From contig SDNN01000003.1 of the NCBI GenBank assembly GCA_004524425.1, forward strand, positions 1 through 47,664: DNA of 47,664 nucleotides. The letters run 5' to 3'. The stretch comes from Promethearchaeota archaeon (GTDB taxonomy: Archaea > Asgardarchaeota > Lokiarchaeia > Sigynarchaeales > SOKP01). Position 1 is the first letter of the stretch. The number at the start of each line of letters is the position of its first letter. The notes beneath the pieces were generated by a model, which did not search any database, was not told the origin of the DNA, and saw only the letters and a list, made by a program, of their open reading frames with translations. Of this stretch, positions 34,207 through 43,669 are shown piece after piece. A program made the position numbers and the translations under genes.

Positions 34207-35706
34207 ATGAAACCAATGCAGGAACTCTCAGCTCGCTTTACGGAATTAATGAGGCTGAATTACATAGACAATTTATTAGAATGGGATCAACAAGTATGCA
34301 TGCCTCACTCTGAAGGTTCCATTAAAGGAAGATCCGAACTAAGAGCGGTAATTGGAGCTATAGGTCATGAAAAATTATCCTCGAAGAAAACGGGAAAATT
34401 GATAAAAAGGGTTGAGAAAATTCAAAATCTTGATTTAATAGATTCCGCATTATTGCGAGAAGCTAAAAGAAAATATGAAAAAGCAGTTAAAATTCCCACA
34501 CAATTGGTCACTGATATAGCTAAAATTTCTTCTCTAGGTCAGCAAGCGTGGGAAAAAGCGAAAACAAAAAGTGACTTTGGGATTTTTAAACCATATTTAG
34601 AGAAGATGATTCAATTAAAAAAGGAGTATGCTCGAAGAATTGATATGGGCCCAACTTTGTATGATTCTTTGATTGATATTTACGAGCCCGGAGCAAGATC
34701 AGAACAAATTTCTAAAATATTTGGCGATCTGCTCTCCTCATTAAAAAAGATTTTAAGAAAAATCGAGGGATCTCATAACAAACCCGATCAATCAATTCTT
34801 AAAAAACATTACGATGCCCAAAAACAATTGAAATTTAGTGAGGAGATATTAAAAAAGCTTAATTTTGATTTTACTAAAGGTCGTCAGGACGAATCAGCTC
34901 ACCCTTTTACCTCCTCTGTATCTTCTAATGATACCCGAATTACTACCCGAATTTCTGAAAATTATCTCCCCGCATGTCTCTTTGGCACCATTCATGAATG
35001 TGGTCATGCGTTATATGAAATGGGCTTCATGGAGAAAATTCATGATACTTTTTTAGCTGATGGGAGTAGTTTAGGAATCCATGAATCGCAGTCTAGATTA
35101 TGGGAAAACCTTATTGGACGAAGTAAAGAGTTTTGGAATTATTGGTATCCCATATTGCAACAGCATTTTCCCGAGAATTTGAAAGATTATCCAGAATCAG
35201 AATTTTATCGATCTATAAATGTTGTGAAACCTTCATTAATTCGTGTTGAAGCTGATGAGATAACCTACGGATTACATATAATTCTCAGGTTTGAATTAGA
35301 GAAAGAACTCATTAACAATGATTTATCTATTTCAGAATTACCTGATGTTTGGAACGAAAAAATGGAAGAATATCTAAAGGTAGTTCCTCCAGACGATGCA
35401 CAAGGTGTTTTACAAGATATTCATTGGTCTGGAGGTGCTTTTGGATATTTTCCGACTTACACATTGGGAAATTTATATGCCTCGCAAATCTATGCAGATG
35501 CTCTGAAAAAAAATCCTCATTTACCTAAAGATTTTCAAAAAGGTGATTTCAGCAATTTGCTGAATTATTTAAGAAAAAACGTACACCAATATGGGAGAAT
35601 TTATAGACCACTTGATCTCATTAAGAAGCTAACTGGAGAAAAACTCAATCCCATTTATTTCATAAAATATTTAGAAAAGAAATTTTATCCAATTTATGGT
35701 ATTTAG
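34207..35706 (+). CDS. M32 family metallocarboxypeptidase (Taq-type), copy 1
   Basis: 499 residues. Removes C-terminal residues from peptides, releasing amino acids in the cytoplasm. Zinc motif HECGH at 263-267 and the family-specific HESQSRLWE from His292, which holds the third ligand Glu. Also seen are the family's WDQQ near the N-terminus and a DxRITTR segment before the zinc site. The true start is the ATG at 34207: a Shine-Dalgarno GAGGAG at 34194-34199 lies seven bases before it, and this sequence would be coding if the longer TTG reading from 34192 were used. It is followed 39 bp later by a paralog, so the pair is a tandem duplication and probably an operon. Confidence 0.94.
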   Translation: MKPMQELSARFTELMRLNYIDNLLEWDQQVCMPHSEGSIKGRSELRAVIGAIGHEKLSSKKTGKLIKRVEKIQNLDLIDSALLREAKRKYEKAVKIPTQLVTDIAKISSLGQQAWEKAKTKSDFGIFKPYLEKMIQLKKEYARRIDMGPTLYDSLIDIYEPGARSEQISKIFGDLLSSLKKILRKIEGSHNKPDQSILKKHYDAQKQLKFSEEILKKLNFDFTKGRQDESAHPFTSSVSSNDTRITTRISENYLPACLFGTIHECGHALYEMGFMEKIHDTFLADGSSLGIHESQSRLWENLIGRSKEFWNYWYPILQQHFPENLKDYPESEFYRSINVVKPSLIRVEADEITYGLHIILRFELEKELINNDLSISELPDVWNEKMEEYLKVVPPDDAQGVLQDIHWSGGAFGYFPTYTLGNLYASQIYADALKKNPHLPKDFQKGDFSNLLNYLRKNVHQYGRIYRPLDLIKKLTGEKLNPIYFIKYLEKKFYPIYGI

Positions 35707-35745
35707 GACTTTTTTAGCAAAGAATTATAGGATTAAATAGCTACC

Positions 35746-37242
35746 ATGCCTTTGACAAAACTTAAAGAACACTTCAATGAAATTAATAAATTAAAAAATA
35801 TTAGGGCACTTTTAAACTGGGATCAACAAACCTACATGCCAATTGAGTCCAATAGAATTAGATCTGAACAAATTGCATTGATTCAAGGGTTAATTCATGA
35901 GAAATTGATCTCCAACAAGACTAAAAGATTATTAGAACATTCAAATAAAGTTAACAATCTTACTTTAGTTGATCTTGCTTTTATTAGAGAAGCAAGGAGA
36001 GAATATAAAATTGCGATAAAAGTTCCTAATAGGTTAATGAGAAGAATGGCCAAAGCAGCTTCGTTAGGTCAGCAAGCATGGGAAAAAAGTAAAATAAATA
36101 ATGATTTTCACGCATTCAAGCCATATCTTAAAAAAATTATGGAAATAAAACGAGAGCATGCGAAAAAACTAAATATCGGTCCATCTCTCTATGATTCCTT
36201 GATTGAATTGTATGAACCTGGAACATCATCGAATTGGTTAACTAACATTTTTAATAAATTAAAAATGGACATATTGGAGATTTTACATAAATTAAAATCT
36301 TCAACAGAACCACCAGACGAATCGATTTTAAGAAAATATTATCCATTACACAAACAAATTAACTTTATTTCCGAAGTTCTACAAAAAATAGGCTTTGACT
36401 ATAAAATTGGTAGATTAGATAAATCCATGCACCCCTTCACCAGTAATATCTCATCGATGGATACTAGGATTACTACAAATTTGAAAGATAACTATCTACC
36501 AAGTGGTATATTTGGAGCTCTTCATGAATTTGGTCATGCTATATATGATATGAATTTCATGAGAGAGATTAAAGATACCATTCTTGCAGATGGTAGCTCT
36601 TTCGGATTTCACGAATCTCAATCGCAAATGTGGGAATATATCATTGGTCATGGGAAATTTTTTTGGGATTATTGGTATCCCACACTAAAAAATTATTTTC
36701 CTAAAAACTTGGCAGAGTACCCTGAAGAACAATTTTATCGTTCAATAAATAGAGTGCGACCTTCACTTATTCGAGTTGATGCAGATGAAATCACTTTTAA
36801 TTTGCACATTATACTCCGGTTTGAAATTGAAAAGAAGATTATAAATGATAATTATCCAGTATCAGAATTACCTGAATTATGGAATGAAAAAATGGAGGAA
36901 TTATTGGGGATCATTCCTCCAAATGATTCAAAAGGCATTTTACAAGATGTTCACTGGTCTGAAGGGATATTTGGATATTTTCCATCTTATATTCTGGGTA
37001 ATCTGTATGCGGCCCAGATATATCTAAACGGACTAAAAAAAAACCCTCAAATTAATGATGAAATTAAACAAGGTCAATTTGCTAATTTGTCATCCTACTT
37101 AAAAGATAATGTTTATCGTTATGGAAAAATTTATCGGTCTGAAGATTTAATAACAAAAATTACGGGGGAATCTCTAAATCCTGCATATTTTATTAAATAC
37201 CTGCGTGATAAATATTCTCAAATTTATAATGTAAAACTTTAA
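35746..37242 (+). CDS. M32 family metallocarboxypeptidase (Taq-type), copy 2
   Basis: 498 residues, homologous along its whole length to the gene just upstream. Zinc motif HEFGH at 260-264 and HESQSQMWE from His289. LNWDQQTYM near the N-terminus matches the M32 signature better than copy 1 (LEWDQQVCM). The HEFGH/HECGH difference (Phe for Cys in the helix) is the usual family variation. Divergence between the copies is spread evenly, which suggests an old duplication with both kept functional, perhaps for different C-terminal residues. No signal peptide. Confidence 0.94.
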   Translation: MPLTKLKEHFNEINKLKNIRALLNWDQQTYMPIESNRIRSEQIALIQGLIHEKLISNKTKRLLEHSNKVNNLTLVDLAFIREARREYKIAIKVPNRLMRRMAKAASLGQQAWEKSKINNDFHAFKPYLKKIMEIKREHAKKLNIGPSLYDSLIELYEPGTSSNWLTNIFNKLKMDILEILHKLKSSTEPPDESILRKYYPLHKQINFISEVLQKIGFDYKIGRLDKSMHPFTSNISSMDTRITTNLKDNYLPSGIFGALHEFGHAIYDMNFMREIKDTILADGSSFGFHESQSQMWEYIIGHGKFFWDYWYPTLKNYFPKNLAEYPEEQFYRSINRVRPSLIRVDADEITFNLHIILRFEIEKKIINDNYPVSELPELWNEKMEELLGIIPPNDSKGILQDVHWSEGIFGYFPSYILGNLYAAQIYLNGLKKNPQINDEIKQGQFANLSSYLKDNVYRYGKIYRSEDLITKITGESLNPAYFIKYLRDKYSQIYNVKL

Positions 37243-37348
37243 TCTCATGATAAACAGAATTGATTAGATATCTTATCTTTCCAAGACTTAGTCTAATAAC
37301 AAATTTTTGTGACTTAAAGATCAAAAGAGAAAAAGAATAAAAATAAAA

Positions 37349-38554
37349 TTAGATGTTTTCGATGATGATGGCTTCCGAAACTCCCCCACCACCACATAGG
37401 GTTGCTAATCCATGGGTCACTCCTCGCTTTTTCATTTCATTAATTAAAGTAACCACTATTCGAGCGCCCGTACATCCTACTGGATGTCCAAGTCCAATCC
37501 CAGAACCATTCACATTTGTTTTATCAAAATCCCAATTTAATTGCTGACCAACTGCTACATATTGAGAAGCAAATGCTTCATTGCATTCAACCAAATCCAA
37601 ATCTTTGTATTCCATATTTGCTTGCTTCAATGCTAATGGAGCTGAATACATTGGTCCCATACCCATGTATTTGGGATCGTTCCCGATTTTACTCACCGTT
37701 ATGATCTTTACTAAAGGCGTCAGTCCCAGTTCAGTTGCCTTATCCATTGTCGTGAGAAGTGTTATGCACGCACCATCATTAATTCCAGAAGCATTTCCTG
37801 CGGTTACCGTTCCATTTTTTTTAAATACTGTAGGTAATTTTTCTAAATCCTCCATGGTTAGCCCGGGCCTGAAATGCTCATCCTTATCAAAAACAATCGT
37901 ACCTTTACGAGTTTTCACCTCAACAGGTAAAATTTCATCTTTAAATCGGCCCTCTTTTGTAGCTCTTTCCGCGTTATTATGAGATTGTAATGCGGCCTCA
38001 TCCTGCATTTGCCTGGTAATTCCGTATTTTTCTGCGACATATTCAGCAGTCTGACCCATTATATAGCCATCTGGAGGGGAAATAACGCGACTTCCCGCAT
38101 AAAGCCCTTCCCATACACCATCCTTCAACTCAGCATTCCTTAATCGCGCTCCAAATCGTGCCGATGGAAGATAATAAGCCACATTCGTCATGCTTTCCGT
38201 TCCCCCTGCTAATATTATATCTCCATAGCCCATCTGAATGTCAACCATTGCAGCTCTTATCGCCTCCATGGCTGAAGTGCAGACTCTATTAATGGTCATC
38301 GCTGGAACTTCTTGAGGAACTCCTCCTAGAAGGCTGGCTACTCTTGCAACATTCATTTCTTCTTGTGGTTCCATGCAGCATCCAGCCTTGACATCGGAAA
38401 TTGAATGAGGATCAATACCCGTAGTTTTTAAACAATCTTCTATTACAAAACTTAATAATTTTGAAGCATTATAAGGTTTTAGTGATCCTCCAAATCCTCC
38501 GATTGCTGTTCTTTTAGCATAAGCTATTACAATTTCTTTTTTTTCCATGTTCAT
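37349..38554 (-). CDS. Thiolase family acetyl-CoA C-acetyltransferase
   Basis: 401 residues. Condenses or cleaves acyl-CoA and acetyl-CoA. The catalytic set is complete: nucleophile Cys92 in NRVCTSAMEAI, His357 in GLGHPVGCTGAR and Cys387 in CGGGGVSEA, with NEAF in between. The long loop GQTAEYVAEKYGITR is typical of the degradative and biosynthetic thiolases as opposed to the SCP-x type archaeal acetyl-CoA acetyltransferase with HMG-CoA synthase partners. It could serve beta-oxidation together with an acyl-CoA dehydrogenase such as the one at 444-1976, but no hydratase or hydroxyacyl dehydrogenase gene is in the window. Two ATGs (38554 and 38548) are possible; a GGGGAT precedes both. Confidence 0.94.
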   Translation of the reverse strand: MNMEKKEIVIAYAKRTAIGGFGGSLKPYNASKLLSFVIEDCLKTTGIDPHSISDVKAGCCMEPQEEMNVARVASLLGGVPQEVPAMTINRVCTSAMEAIRAAMVDIQMGYGDIILAGGTESMTNVAYYLPSARFGARLRNAELKDGVWEGLYAGSRVISPPDGYIMGQTAEYVAEKYGITRQMQDEAALQSHNNAERATKEGRFKDEILPVEVKTRKGTIVFDKDEHFRPGLTMEDLEKLPTVFKKNGTVTAGNASGINDGACITLLTTMDKATELGLTPLVKIITVSKIGNDPKYMGMGPMYSAPLALKQANMEYKDLDLVECNEAFASQYVAVGQQLNWDFDKTNVNGSGIGLGHPVGCTGARIVVTLINEMKKRGVTHGLATLCGGGGVSEAIIIENI

Positions 38555-38667
38555 GAATCCCCTAACTATTTCATTTATTGAGAATTTTATTATTTAAGAA
38601 AAATAAGGATTTACAAAAAATATTTCTAAAATCATCTAACTTTAAAATTAAAGTTTTATTTTATACG

Positions 38668-38687
38668 AATCAGTTCCTAAACTGATT
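38668..38687. promoter_or_regulatory. 8-bp palindrome, candidate operator
   Basis: AATCAGTT-CCTA-AACTGATT, exact arms with a four-base centre, about 115 bp from the thiolase start and 60 bp upstream of the GTPase TATA-like box. Confidence 0.4.
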
Positions 38688-38719
38688 AATTATTTTAAAC
38701 GACCCGGGAATATCTAAAG

Positions 38720-38740
38720 ATTTCTAACCTTATTAGAAAT
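38720..38740. promoter_or_regulatory. 8-bp inverted repeat next to the GTPase TATA-like box
   Basis: ATTTCTAA-CCTTA-TTAGAAAT, exact arms with a five-base centre, ending about six bases before the TATA-like TTTATATATAA. The centre resembles that of the neighbouring palindrome (CCTA versus CCTTA). A factor bound here would touch the TBP/TFB site. Confidence 0.4.
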
Positions 38741-38855
38741 ATAGATTTATATATAACTTCTTTTTTTAAATTAACACATAATTATGCGTTATTATTTTCT
38801 AAAATTAGAATATGATTTCAACAACTTAGACGTAAACTAGATTGAGTTGTGCATC

Positions 38856-39848
38856 ATGGCAAAAAAATTAGACCCCATACAAATTAAATTGGTCATTCTT
38901 GGAGATGGAGCAGTGGGAAAAACCTCTTTAGCGAGCCATTATTTGAAAAAGGAGATTCCTAAAAGATACATACCCACTATAGGATCAATTATTTTAAAGA
39001 AAGATTATAAATTAAATAACAAACAGCAAATTAAAGTAAATATTTGGGATATAGGAGGTCAAAGATCATTTAATCCTTTAAATCCATCATTTTATACTAA
39101 TGTTGATGCTGCTTATTTGGTATTTGACTTAACTAAACCAAAAGATTCTATCTCAGTTATTAAAAACGTTTATCTAGAAAATTTGGATAAATATGCAAAA
39201 GATTGTCAAACAATTGTAGTTGGAAACAAATTGGATTTGATTTCGGACAAAGAAGACTTGAAAAAAATTAATAAACTTCTTTCTGAAAATGTTCCAATTT
39301 TCATATCGTCAGCGAAAACTGGAGAGAACGTCAATGAGACGTTTGAAATACTAATCCACACATTTTTAAAAAATTGGGAAGCTAAACACGGAAATGAAGA
39401 TTACATTGGAACGGCTGAATACTTCTTAAAGTCAATAAACAAGAAGGAAGATGAATTGAATGCGATTCTTGTGAATTTAGAAGATGTCAGTAAAATAAAA
39501 GTTAAAGCATCAAAGATTAAAGAAAAGGCTCAATCATCAAAAGCAGAGAAAAAGAGTACATTGCCTAAAACCGATACTTCTAAAAAAATGCAAGAATCAA
39601 TGATGGATAAATATCTGTCAATCAGTGAAGAGAAAGTCAAATTAGATGCTATCAAAAGTGACATTATTACAGAATTCGAAAGAAACCTGAATGAAATTGA
39701 AAAATTAGTATCAGAATTAAAAAAAACCTCCATAGAATCTCTAATTGAATCAATTGAAAAAACTAAGATAGAGATAGAACTCATAAAAAAGGATTTCATG
39801 GCAAGTATCGATTCATTTTTTAAAATAGAAGATAAGAATAAAAATTAG
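38856..39848 (+). CDS. Small GTPase with C-terminal coiled-coil extension
   Basis: 330 residues from the ATG at 38856 (a TTG at 38847 is in frame but no better). Residues 8-172 form a small GTPase domain: P-loop GDGAVGKT at 16-23, switch I Thr41 in YIPTIGS, WDIGGQ at 64-69, NKLD at 124-127 and SSAKTG at 151-156. All nucleotide-binding and hydrolysis residues are present, including Gln69. Residues about 180-330 are a charged helix-rich extension with coiled-coil character (LNEIEKLVSELKKTSIES and neighbours). A GTPase on a stalk with no lipid anchor suggests a scaffold-bound switch. The next gene, 59 bp downstream, is a pure coiled-coil protein and is a likely partner. Confidence 0.9.
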   Translation: MAKKLDPIQIKLVILGDGAVGKTSLASHYLKKEIPKRYIPTIGSIILKKDYKLNNKQQIKVNIWDIGGQRSFNPLNPSFYTNVDAAYLVFDLTKPKDSISVIKNVYLENLDKYAKDCQTIVVGNKLDLISDKEDLKKINKLLSENVPIFISSAKTGENVNETFEILIHTFLKNWEAKHGNEDYIGTAEYFLKSINKKEDELNAILVNLEDVSKIKVKASKIKEKAQSSKAEKKSTLPKTDTSKKMQESMMDKYLSISEEKVKLDAIKSDIITEFERNLNEIEKLVSELKKTSIESLIESIEKTKIEIELIKKDFMASIDSFFKIEDKNKN

Positions 39849-39907
39849 TTTCAAATCAAATTTAATGAGAGAAAAATAAGAAGAGGATAGTATACAAGTG
39901 ATGAAAA

Positions 39908-40555
39908 ATGCCTAAAAACGATATTGAAAGCCTAAAAAAAGAATCACAAAAACTGAATCAAAGAATTGATGATATAAGCGATTCATTTAATAAACATATT
40001 AGTGAGCTAAATAATAATTTACAAGAAATGGTAAAGAAATTTGATCACGAATTAAGCACTCAAGTTAATAAGCTTGATGAAAAAATTGATTCAAATATAC
40101 AAAAAATAAACAATAATCTTCTGTTCATTACAAAGAGTTTTGATTCGTTAAAGAATGAGATCTCGTTAAAATTCCAGCAATTTAATGAAAAAATCAAAAC
40201 TCACGAAGAGATTACCATTGATATGATTAATAAAAATGAGGAGGAACTTTCAAGAGAAATAAGGAAAGTTAATGCGGAATTAGAGGAAATTAAAGGAGAA
40301 CAAGATGTTTTGAAAATTTCTTATACAATAAACGAAAAAAAATTGATGGAAAAAATTCAGGCAATGATAACTAGCGAAATAAGAAATGCATGTAATGATA
40401 AAGAAAGGGAGATACTCATGAATATTTGGATAAAAGAGCTTAGAGACATAATTTCTGATTTTGAAAAATTGAAAAAGATGCATCCAAAGGAATTTAATCT
40501 TAGATTGGATGAGATAGCCAGCACGATTGGTTTATTTAAACAAAAAATAAAATAA
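39908..40555 (+). CDS. Coiled-coil protein, likely partner of the upstream GTPase
   Basis: 215 residues, almost all predicted heptad-rich helix: IDDISDSFNKHISELNNNLQ and similar stretches carry hydrophobic residues at a/d positions through about residue 130. A less regular helical end follows (about 150-215, with WIKELRDIISDFEKLKKM). No signal peptide, membrane segment or catalytic motif. I recognise no family; coiled coils give unreliable similarity hits. Its place just behind a GTPase that has its own coiled-coil tail suggests that the two assemble, as an effector or scaffold. The next gene is on the opposite strand, so it closes the operon. Confidence 0.7.
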   Translation: MPKNDIESLKKESQKLNQRIDDISDSFNKHISELNNNLQEMVKKFDHELSTQVNKLDEKIDSNIQKINNNLLFITKSFDSLKNEISLKFQQFNEKIKTHEEITIDMINKNEEELSREIRKVNAELEEIKGEQDVLKISYTINEKKLMEKIQAMITSEIRNACNDKEREILMNIWIKELRDIISDFEKLKKMHPKEFNLRLDEIASTIGLFKQKIK

Positions 40556-40590
40556 TAATTAAAAAAACAGGAAAACTAATTCAATTTTTA

Positions 40591-41748
40591 TCATGTGTTT
40601 TCCCTGATTGGAGGTACATATACTTTCCTCATTCCTTCTTTTAATATGATGGCGCCTTGAGGACAAAAATGAGCACATAATCCGCATCCAATACAGAGAT
40701 CCATATTAACTTCTGCTTTATCATTGTCATTCAAAACTATTGCTTCAACTGTACATTTTTCAGTGCACGTGCCACATCCTATGCATAGTTCTTGATCTAC
40801 TTCTGCCAAATGAAATGTTGAATTGATTAATGGAAGAACCCCTTCCTTCCATAATTCAAAAGTCGCACAACAATCAACACAACAATTACACACGCTAGTT
40901 TCATCCTTAAATATATCAGAGTGTGGATGGAATGCTTTATGGACAAGCCCATCTTCCTCGGACTGCCTCATTAATTTCAATGCTTCTTCTTTGGAGATTG
41001 ATCTCTGAAAACCCTGTTCAACGCAAAATCTAGCACTTTTGCCAAATGTAAAGCAATTTTCTCTTAGATCAGTGACTTGACATGGTTCACCTAAAAGATC
41101 CTTATGTTGCCTACAAAAACAATGTCCAACGGCTATGTCTTCAAATTTTTCAATTATTTCTTCGACTTTCTGAGCAGGCAAGACCTGTTCTTCTGGAACT
41201 TCAACATCTTGATCAACAATAACTTGGATTTCCTTGCCTGAAGCAGGTTCGCTGGTAGCAGGGACAGTTCTGTCAATAGGAGGTAAATTTTTAAAAACCG
41301 GAATAAACATCTCATATTTATCGTGAATTAAATCCTTTGCTTCATCAAATAGTTTTTTAAATAAGACAGCAAGTCTTTTTTCTTTTTCCGTATGATGGAT
41401 CTTTCTCATTAATAGATATTCAAATGGTCCAACCATCATTAATGGCAATAGACGATAAACCATGACACCTGAAGAACTTGGCTGGTTGAATATCACTCCA
41501 TTTTTGGCCAAGTAATTCACATGCTCTAGAATTTCTTCTTCGGACATGTTACTAGTTTTCTTTAATTGTTCCATGGTCTGTGAAAGCTTTCTTTTAAATG
41601 CGAGAATAAAGTCCAAATCCTCTGGTCTAATGATATACTTTATTATTTCTATGAGGGTGTCTGTTAAAGGAAAGGGCAATATTCCGGCTTTAATAATTAC
41701 TTGTGCTGCTTTTTTATATTTTTTAAGAAGTTTTTCATCTTCTGACAT
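40591..41748 (-). CDS. Iron-sulfur protein with winged-helix-like N-terminus, Cys-rich middle and dicluster ferredoxin end
   Basis: 385 residues. Residues about 50-115 (LKKTSNMSEEEILEHVNYLA, then KNGVIFNQPSSSGVMVYRLL) look like a winged helix. The middle (about 200-290) is Cys-rich: HCFCRQH, a CFTFGKSARFC segment and CNCCVDCC. The end is a classic dicluster ferredoxin with Cys322-325-328-332 and Cys352-355-358-362, the last Cys of the second motif followed by Pro. It would carry electrons in the cytoplasm; the CNCCVDCC cluster may bind a further cofactor or metal. Proteins of this plan recur in anaerobic archaea and bacteria without an assigned role. The winged-helix part hints at redox-sensing DNA or protein binding, which is an inference. 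Confidence 0.82.
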   Translation of the reverse strand: MSEDEKLLKKYKKAAQVIIKAGILPFPLTDTLIEIIKYIIRPEDLDFILAFKRKLSQTMEQLKKTSNMSEEEILEHVNYLAKNGVIFNQPSSSGVMVYRLLPLMMVGPFEYLLMRKIHHTEKEKRLAVLFKKLFDEAKDLIHDKYEMFIPVFKNLPPIDRTVPATSEPASGKEIQVIVDQDVEVPEEQVLPAQKVEEIIEKFEDIAVGHCFCRQHKDLLGEPCQVTDLRENCFTFGKSARFCVEQGFQRSISKEEALKLMRQSEEDGLVHKAFHPHSDIFKDETSVCNCCVDCCATFELWKEGVLPLINSTFHLAEVDQELCIGCGTCTEKCTVEAIVLNDNDKAEVNMDLCIGCGLCAHFCPQGAIILKEGMRKVYVPPIRENT

Positions 41749-41925
41749 TTTTCTCTAAAAATCTAGAATTTTGAATATATAAGTATCTCTTCGAAGATAT
41801 ATTAAATTTTGTCTTAATAAACTGAAAAGAGAGTTTTAAAAGCAAGACATACGCGAATGATTTAGTTATTTGATTTTAATAGATAAGCAAATTTTCATTT
41901 CTAATTGCCGTACACAGGAATATTA

Positions 41926-43443
41926 TTATTGCTTCTGCTCTAAAATTAAATCTGCAGCTAAATTACCTGTATACATTGAAACAGGGTAGCCTCCTAGAAA
42001 AGGCTCCAAGACAGAATATATCCCAACCATTAAAAGATGTTTTATTGGTTTTTCTAGCAATAGTTTTGTATTTAATCGTATTTTTTTAATATCTCTAGTC
42101 CAGCCAGCAACGGAACCAAGATATCTCTGACCCCAATCTCGATAAGTGAGGGGAGTCGCGATCTCCATTATTTCAATACTCGAATTAAGTCCCGGAAAAA
42201 TACATTCGACCGTTTTTATTAATTTCAAGGCTAATGATTTTTTATAGTCTTTATAGCCTTCTTTTCTTTGCTTTTCTCCCGTTCTCCATACATCAAAATG
42301 ATCATAGGGCATGTTTACTCTTAAAATTAGACTTTTTTTATTTTTAGGAGCAAATTCGGAAGACTTGTTTGACCATAAACATATTTCAATTTCCTTATTC
42401 TCAAAATCTTCTGGATCAGTTGCTTTTAAGAGATCGATTCTTTTTCTATAGAAAAGATGATTTGCTCTCATTTTACTTAAATTAACCTTTTCAGGATCAA
42501 ATCCTAAATATACACAAAATTCCGATCCAGTGTAGGCCGTGTTCTTAACATTTTCCACATGATTCTTCGGCAACTTAGAAGGAGGAATGAGTTCTAAGAA
42601 TACTTTTTTATAATCAGCATTAGCGACCACCCATTCTGCTTCATATTTTTGACCATTTAAGGTCTCCACCCCATACACTTGATCCTCATCAATTAAAATT
42701 TCTTTTATTGGTGAATTTAGTTTTAATTCCCCGCCATTTTTTAGAAAGGAATCGTGCAACAGTTGATTTATTCCATGAATGCCACAGGATGGAAACCAGA
42801 TTCCTTCTTCGGACATCACGTTCCACATGAACGCTAAATGCACCATGTTCATCATTGGTTGATAGGTCCCCTGTGAACCCAAGAGTCTCTTGAGGATATC
42901 ATTTTTTAAGTATTCATTTAGTAGTTTTTTTGAAGAGAGTTCATTGTATTTATTTATCAAATCAAATTCTTGCTCATGGTCCTTTAATCGTTTCTTTGCT
43001 TCCAATCTAGCCCTTCCAATCAAGAAGTCAGGATGCCATTCATGAATATTGCGTATACATTCGATTATCCGATAAAGTTCATTGAAAAATGATTTAATAC
43101 CTTGTTCTTCATTCTTATAGATATTTTTCAACTTTTCTTTAAGCTTGTTCAACTTCTCCGAATATATGATATCAATTTCAGGTGAAATCAATTGAAAATG
43201 ATTTCTTTTGAATTTAATTTCTTCTTTTATTCCCATTCGTTTTAATAATTCTTTAACCAATTCAGGATAACTAAAAGATAAAGGGCCCATAGGAAAAATG
43301 TAATCTCCCCTTCGAAAAACGTGGCTAGTTCCGCCAACATGATGGATTTTTTCAATAATCATGGTTTTTTTTCCATTCATGGCTAATTTAGCACCACAGG
43401 ATAATCCTCCTACTCCTGCACCAATAATTATTACATCATACAT
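41926..43443 (-). CDS. FAD-dependent oxidoreductase, phytoene desaturase/CrtISO-like
   Basis: 505 residues. N-terminal FAD-binding motif IIGAGVGGLSCGAKLAMNGKK (residues about 6-26), a following Glu (IEK) for the ribose, and GGTSHVFRRGDYIFPMGP, the second flavin-contacting stretch of the amine-oxidase/phytoene-desaturase family. A C-terminal motif GxxxLxPFLGGYPVSMYTGNLAADLI closes the flavin site. CrtI-like enzymes desaturate or isomerise carotenoids; relatives reduce prenyl chains of archaeal lipids or retinoids. There are no carotenoid or lipid genes nearby to decide. The ATG start gives the ideal family N-terminus. Confidence 0.87.
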   Translation of the reverse strand: MYDVIIIGAGVGGLSCGAKLAMNGKKTMIIEKIHHVGGTSHVFRRGDYIFPMGPLSFSYPELVKELLKRMGIKEEIKFKRNHFQLISPEIDIIYSEKLNKLKEKLKNIYKNEEQGIKSFFNELYRIIECIRNIHEWHPDFLIGRARLEAKKRLKDHEQEFDLINKYNELSSKKLLNEYLKNDILKRLLGSQGTYQPMMNMVHLAFMWNVMSEEGIWFPSCGIHGINQLLHDSFLKNGGELKLNSPIKEILIDEDQVYGVETLNGQKYEAEWVVANADYKKVFLELIPPSKLPKNHVENVKNTAYTGSEFCVYLGFDPEKVNLSKMRANHLFYRKRIDLLKATDPEDFENKEIEICLWSNKSSEFAPKNKKSLILRVNMPYDHFDVWRTGEKQRKEGYKDYKKSLALKLIKTVECIFPGLNSSIEIMEIATPLTYRDWGQRYLGSVAGWTRDIKKIRLNTKLLLEKPIKHLLMVGIYSVLEPFLGGYPVSMYTGNLAADLILEQKQ

Positions 43444-43669
43444 CTTGATGACCTTATTATGATATTTAATTTTGTTTTACTTTAAAATATTGAATTAAAC
43501 TTGATAATGGTGAGATTCACAATGCTATCTTAATTTATTAACGCTCTTATAATAACTTAAAATTAAATAAGATCCATTAGAGTTATATACTTAGAGTCAA
43601 CATTTGAAAAATAGAATTTTTACTAGAACATCATTTAAGCAGACGAGAATAATAAATTATTAGAAAACC

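Larger units (their letters stand above)
38555..38855. other. Divergent intergenic region between thiolase and GTPase genes
   Basis: This 301-bp stretch has no convincing ORF. It holds the starts of two divergent transcripts, two perfect 8-bp inverted repeats (listed separately) and, for the GTPase gene, a TATA-like TTTATATATAA at about 38746-38756, implying a leader of roughly 75 bases. No RNA gene is apparent in it. Confidence 0.5.
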
